NCBI RefSeq assembly: GCF_000332815.1 | Contig: NZ_AOFD01000033.1 | Coordinates: forward strand, 1-47,558 | Direction of reading: 5' to 3' | Source of the DNA: Arthrobacter nitrophenolicus | Lineage (GTDB): Bacteria > Actinomycetota > Actinomycetes > Actinomycetales > Micrococcaceae | Length of the DNA: 47,558 nt | Part shown: positions 43,893 through 47,558 of the stretch, piece by piece | How positions within the stretch are numbered: the stretch's first letter is position 1 | Layout of the letters: each line of letters begins with the position of its first letter | Notes under the pieces: generated by a model | What the model was told of the DNA's origin: nothing | Databases searched by the model: none | Seen by the model: only the letters and a program-made list of their open reading frames with translations | Translations under genes and position numbers: made by a program

Positions 43893-44606
43893 ATGACACT
43901 CGACCCCGGTTCCGCCGCCATCATCCAGCTTGCGTGGGCACGGCGCCTTGGGCTGGATGACGACGCCTTCGGGGCAGCCCTTGCATCCGGTGAACGCGTG
44001 GTCCGGGCTGACGATTCAGCGGACCGTGGAGTTCCTCCGCCTCTTCGGCAGTTCCGCCTGGTGGGCCCGCAGTGGGTCATCGACGCCGCGGCGGGCATTC
44101 CGGACGAAGAGATGGCACAGCACGTGACCCTCCTGACCCTGACCCGCTCCCGTGGCGGGCATGGCCTGGGCGCCGCGGCACTGTTCTTTGCGGACGACCT
44201 GCCGCTCAAGCAGCCGGCAGGGGAAATGACCGTTTCGCACGGCAACCCCGAGGCCATCGAACTTGAGGGCCGGTGCCCGCCGGATGACGTCAACGAGGTG
44301 GGCCTTTCCGACCTGGAAAACCGCTACACCATCGTCCACGAGCTAGAGGGACGGCGGGTTCCCCTGGCCTGCGGGGCCTACGCGGAGTGGGAGGGCCTGC
44401 TGGCGCACCTCGGTGTCCTGGTGGACCCGGAATGGCGACGGCAGGGGCTCGGGACGCTGGCCGCCTCCATCGCGGCCCATGAAGCACTGGCCGCCGGGCT
44501 GACCCTCCAGTGGCGGACGGACGTCAGCAACACCGGGGCGCTGGCGCTGGCCCGCAAACTTGGCTTTTCAGCCGGCGGAATCCAGACCAGCGTCCACCTT
44601 GGCTGA
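43893..44606 (+). CDS. GNAT-family acetyltransferase, probable compensated frame errors
   Basis: The 237-residue reading has a C-terminal GNAT domain: EWEGLLAHLGVLVDPEWRRQ, then RRQGLGTLAASIAAHEALAAG with the Q-x-x-G-x-G/A acetyl-CoA loop, and ALARKLGFS. Residues about 43-56 (RGVPPPLRQFR) look unnatural. The next frame over the same stretch reads TVEFLRLFGSSA, a protein-like helix that joins LVGPQWVIDAA if the frame returns. The pattern suggests missing bases near 44018 and 44055 that cancel, so the true protein is about 238 residues. Substrate unknown. Its 3' end overlaps the convergent MFS gene by 39 bases. Confidence 0.75.
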   Translation: MTLDPGSAAIIQLAWARRLGLDDDAFGAALASGERVVRADDSADRGVPPPLRQFRLVGPQWVIDAAAGIPDEEMAQHVTLLTLTRSRGGHGLGAAALFFADDLPLKQPAGEMTVSHGNPEAIELEGRCPPDDVNEVGLSDLENRYTIVHELEGRRVPLACGAYAEWEGLLAHLGVLVDPEWRRQGLGTLAASIAAHEALAAGLTLQWRTDVSNTGALALARKLGFSAGGIQTSVHLG

Positions 44607-46085
44607 TGCGGGCGCTCCCGCGCCCCAGTGCTGAACCGGCTGGGGTTTGGCGAAGAACAGCGCCACCGCAGCGCCAGCCAGGACCACCGCGGCGGGCAGC
44701 AGGATGGACTGGGCCATCGCCGTCGAGAATCCGCTGTGGAGGGCTTCCGGCAAAATGCCGGTGAGGGCCATCCCTTCGCCTGTCGCACCGGCTGGCCCGC
44801 CGGCGGGCAGCTCAGCGGCGAGCCGTGCCTGGATCAGCACGGCGATGGCTGCACTTCCCAGCACCGCCCCGAACTGGCGGGTGGTGTTGTAGACGCCTGA
44901 GCCTGCCCCTGCCTGGCGGGGCGGAAGGTTGCGGGTTGCGGTGGTGCTGAGCGGCGCCCAGATCCCGGCGTTTGCGAACCCCAGGACGGCGCTGGGCAGC
45001 AGGAACAGCAGGATGGGCGTTCCGGGCTGCATGAGCAAGGCGTTCCAGGCCAGGGCAACAGCCATCAGGGTCAGGCCGCCGGCGGCCAGGTACTTGGGGT
45101 TGATCCGGTCCACCAGCTTCCCCACCACGGGCGCCAGTCCGCCTGAAATCAGGGCCATGGGCACCATCAGCAGGGCTGACTGTGTGGGAGTCAGGCCGCG
45201 GACCATCTGGTAGTAGAAAATCAGCGGCAGGCCGAAGGCCGTCACGGTGAAGCCCACCATGGTGATGCCAAGGTTGGCGAGCGAGAAGTTCCGGTCCCGG
45301 AACAGCCCCAGCGGCAGCAACGGCTCACCCTTGTTGTACCGCTGCCACACCACAAAGCCCGCCAGCACAACCAGGCCGGCAATGATCAGGCTCCACACGC
45401 TGACGGGTCCGATGATGGTGCCCCAGTTGTACGTCTCGCCTTCCTGGATGCCAAAGACCAGCAGGAAGAGCCCGACGGCGCTGAGCACCACGCCGGGGAT
45501 GTCGAACCTGTGCCGGTGGGTGCTGAGGGCGGGAACGTTCCGCAGCGCCAGGATGAAGCCGACGACACCGACGGGCAGGTTGATGAAGAAGATCCACTGC
45601 CAGCCCAGTCCGTCCACCAGGACGCCGCCCAGAATGGGTCCCACCAGGGTGGCCATCCCGGCAGTGGCTCCCCACACCGACATGGCCGCCCCGCGCCGGT
45701 CTGGCGGGAAGATCCGGGTGATCACGGCCATGGTCTGCGGCGTCATGATCGCGGCGCCGAGGCCCTGCAGCACGCGTGCGGCAATCAGGGTCTCCACGTT
45801 CCCGGCCAGTCCGCACCACAGCGAGGCGAGGGTGAACACCACCAGGCCCAGGAGGTAGAGCTTCTTGGGTCCGAACCGGTCGCCGAGCCTGCCGGTGATC
45901 AGCAGCGGCACCGCGTACGCCAGCAGGTAGGCGCTGGTCACCCAGATCACCGAGTTGATGTCCGCGCCCAGGCCCTCCATGATCACGGGGTTGGCCACGG
46001 AGACGATGGTGCTGTCGATCAGGATCATGAAGAACCCGATCACCAGGGACCACAGGGCCGGCCACGGTTTTGCTACGTTTTCCAC
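44568..46085 (-). CDS. DHA2-family MFS efflux transporter (EmrB/QacA type)
   Basis: The 505-residue membrane protein has about 14 transmembrane helices. Motif A after helix 2 is visible (TGRLGDRFGPKKLYLLG), and the antiporter motif C of drug/proton antiporters (LVGPILGGVLVDGLGWQWIF). Such DHA2 pumps export drugs or toxic compounds using the proton gradient. GTG 46085 is chosen because homology begins ENVAKPWPALWSLVIG; a longer reading begins at TTG 46124 inside a repeat hairpin, so I reject it. No TetR or MarR regulator is adjacent. The substrate is unknown. Confidence 0.92.
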   Translation of the reverse strand: MENVAKPWPALWSLVIGFFMILIDSTIVSVANPVIMEGLGADINSVIWVTSAYLLAYAVPLLITGRLGDRFGPKKLYLLGLVVFTLASLWCGLAGNVETLIAARVLQGLGAAIMTPQTMAVITRIFPPDRRGAAMSVWGATAGMATLVGPILGGVLVDGLGWQWIFFINLPVGVVGFILALRNVPALSTHRHRFDIPGVVLSAVGLFLLVFGIQEGETYNWGTIIGPVSVWSLIIAGLVVLAGFVVWQRYNKGEPLLPLGLFRDRNFSLANLGITMVGFTVTAFGLPLIFYYQMVRGLTPTQSALLMVPMALISGGLAPVVGKLVDRINPKYLAAGGLTLMAVALAWNALLMQPGTPILLFLLPSAVLGFANAGIWAPLSTTATRNLPPRQAGAGSGVYNTTRQFGAVLGSAAIAVLIQARLAAELPAGGPAGATGEGMALTGILPEALHSGFSTAMAQSILLPAAVVLAGAAVALFFAKPQPVQHWGAGAPASAKVDAGLDSAG

Positions 46086-46104
46086 TCGCTCATCTTTCTC
46101 AGGG

Positions 46105-46131
46105 CCGGTGGTTGAGCCTGTCAACCACCGG
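46105..46131. repeat. short hairpin repeat upstream of the MFS gene (copy 2)
   Basis: CCGGTGGTTG (46105-46114) and CAACCACCGG (46122-46131) form a perfect 10-bp stem around AGCCTGT. The core TTGAGCCTGTC and AACCACCGG match the repeat at 23821-23854, minus a 7-base segment. Confidence 0.65.
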
Positions 46132-46141
46132 GAAGCAGTGG

Positions 46142-46546
46142 CTAGCCGAGGAGGTCCAGGATCTCCTGGCGCGCGAACATCTGTGCCGCTGCGCGGGCAG
46201 ACGGGGAACCGGCGTCAGGATCCGCGCCGGCATCCAGCAGCACGCGGGCCACGTCCGCGTAACCCTTGAAGGCCGCCCCGGCCAGGGGTGTCTGGCCGCG
46301 GTCATTGGGCGTGTTGGCGTCCGCGCCGTGCTGGAGGACCAGCCGCACCGCATCCGCGTGGCCGTGGTACGCCGCCAGCATCAGGAGGGAGTCCCCGGCG
46401 GAATTGGTCAGGTTGGCCGGGGCGCCTGCCTCAAGATAGGCCCGCAACAGGTCGGTGTTGCCCTCCCTGGCCGCCTCGAAAAGCGTGTGGGCGAGGGCGA
46501 CGGCGTCGTCGTCGGTCCCGGCCGTTGGTGCGGCGTTGTCAGTCAT
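46142..46546 (-). CDS. small ankyrin-repeat protein
   Basis: The 134-residue protein consists of ankyrin repeats: AAREGNTDLLRAYLEAGAPA, NSAGDSLLMLAAYHGHADAV, LQHGADANTPNDRGQTPLAG and KGYADVARVLLDAGADPDAG, followed by a short C-cap. There is no signal peptide or membrane helix, so it is cytosolic and likely mediates protein-protein contact. Its ATG at 46546 overlaps the corrected ygfZ stop by one base (TGATG), so the two are probably translated together. The partner is unknown. Confidence 0.9.
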   Translation of the reverse strand: MTDNAAPTAGTDDDAVALAHTLFEAAREGNTDLLRAYLEAGAPANLTNSAGDSLLMLAAYHGHADAVRLVLQHGADANTPNDRGQTPLAGAAFKGYADVARVLLDAGADPDAGSPSARAAAQMFARQEILDLLG

Positions 46547-47558
46547 CAGCGTGGCCCCCTGAGGAATCCGGTCTGGCGCCCCACCACCTGGCCGGCATCG
46601 GGGGCCACGATGAGTTCTTGGCTGGCGGGGTACGGCTCATCCCCGTCCAGAACCGTCAGTATCTCATCCGGAGCCACCGAACGTTTTATGACTGCCAGCG
46701 CAACCGGCCCATTTCGTAGTGCTGGGCCACCGAGGTCACCGTCCCCACCTTCCGGTCGCCCACCAGCACCGGGCTGCCGGCGGCGGGCAGGGTGTGCTGC
46801 GATCCGTCCAGCTGCAGGAACACGAGGCGCCGCGGCGGATGGCCCAGGTTGTGTACGCGGGCAATGGTCTCCTGTCCCTTGTAGCAGCCCTTGGCCAGGT
46901 GCACTGCGGTCCGGAGGAGGTCAAGCTCGTGCGGGATGGTCTTGTCATCCGTTTCGGCGCCGATCCGGGGCCGCCAGGCGGCCACGCGCAGGGCTTCGGC
47001 CGCGAGGGTGCCGGCGAGGGGGCGGCCTGCAACCGTCTCCTCCAGGGCTGCCGCGGGGACAAGGTATTCAAACCAGGGACGTTCCAGTCCGGGATGGTTG
47101 GCTTCGGTCACCGTGGCATAGGAAAAGCCGCCGGCGCTGACATGCGGCCACGGGTCCTGCCAGGCCAGCAGGCCGGACCATTCTGGAATGGCTTTGGTGC
47201 TGCCCACAACTGCCCAGTCGGTGGAGACGTCGGCCACCTCGACCCGGAGCATGAACTTCATCCTGTTGAGGAACTCCGCCAGCGGCGCTGCCTCGGCGCC
47301 CTCGACAATCAGCCAGGTGGTCCCGCCGTCGTCAACCACCCGCGCATCAAACTCAATCCGCCCCTGCACGCTGAGGAGCAGCAGCTCGCTGGACTCGCCC
47401 GGAGCCAGGCCGGTGACCTGCTGGGAGGAGAGGGTGTTGAGCCAGCTCAGCCGGTCCGGACCGGTGACGGTCACTACGCCGCGGTGGGAGAGGTCGACGA
47501 CGGCGGCTCCGGCGGCCAGGGCGCGCTGCTCGCGCAGCGGCTCGCCGTAGTGGGCCGC
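46546..47558 (-). CDS. ygfZ: YgfZ/GcvT-like folate-binding protein, partial at window edge, with a one-base frame break
   Basis: This is a tetrahydrofolate-dependent iron-sulfur maturation protein of the YgfZ family, related to the T-protein of glycine cleavage. The frame is open from the right window edge (HYGEPLREQRALAAGAAVVD, VTGPDRLSWLNTLSSQQV). It contains the hallmark KGCYKGQE motif (AKGCYKGQETIARVHNLGH). Near 46706 the frame breaks: ATGGGCCGGTTG needs one base (ATGGGCCCGGTTG) to read YEMGPVALAVIKRS and end at TGA 46548-46546. The uncorrected frame stops early at 46686. The start lies outside the window. Confidence 0.9.

Noticed and set aside
46085..46124. TTG start of the MFS gene at 46124
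   Set aside because: It lies within a repeat hairpin and adds residues not resembling the family; GTG 46085 fits the family start.

Overview
The window is a high-GC actinobacterial chromosome segment, most like Arthrobacter/Pseudarthrobacter (Micrococcaceae). The evidence is the sequence character of RpoB, NusG, L10 and S3, the frequent GTG and TTG starts, the short ATGA/GTGA gene overlaps, and the split S10/spc ribosomal cluster. Most of it is core translation and transcription machinery on the minus strand, so gene order below runs from high to low coordinates.

Layout. 1-2858: first part of the spc operon (rplN-rplX-rplE-rpsH-rplF-rplR-rpsE, rpsE cut by the window edge). 2859-3425: a 567-base gap with a terminator and the probable spc promoter. 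3426-8779: S10 operon (rpsJ-rplC-rplD-rplW-rplB-rpsS-rplV-rpsC-rplP-rpmC-rpsQ). 9181-14865: accessory block with a GH1 beta-glucosidase, a 41-residue membrane protein and a 1347-residue polytopic membrane protein. 15017-19484: str operon (rpsL-rpsG-fusA-tuf). 19860-27425: rpoB-rpoC. 27734-30124: lipoprotein, thiolase and YbaK-type deacylase. 30192-31478: rplJ-rplL with an L10-type leader. 31554-33777: two tandem GNAT-like proteins. 33915-36810: tRNA-Trp, secE, nusG, rplK, rplA. 36995-43848: aspartate aminotransferase, a PspC/LiaFSR-like envelope-stress locus, and phosphofructokinase. 43893-47558: GNAT protein, DHA2-family efflux pump, ankyrin protein and YgfZ-type folate-binding protein (cut by the right edge).

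A striking property is a series of frame breaks in genes that must be intact in a living cell: rplR, rpsH, rplD, rplC, rpsG, rpoC, rpoB (two) and rplJ (two), plus a GNAT gene, a PspC histidine kinase, a second GNAT gene and ygfZ. Nearly all are explained by one missing G or C in a short G/C run. I read them as sequencing or assembly deletions, not biology, and give reconstructed gene spans.

The most biologically interesting parts are: the PspC locus (PspC-fused histidine kinase and LuxR-type regulator, divergent from two PspC proteins and a small membrane protein); the giant membrane protein with its uncatalogued small partner; the rplJ leader ending in an intrinsic terminator; the rpsL promoter whose spacer is filled by an inverted repeat; and several hairpin-forming intergenic repeats. 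I do not see a CRISPR array, prophage, insertion sequence or clearly novel defence system.
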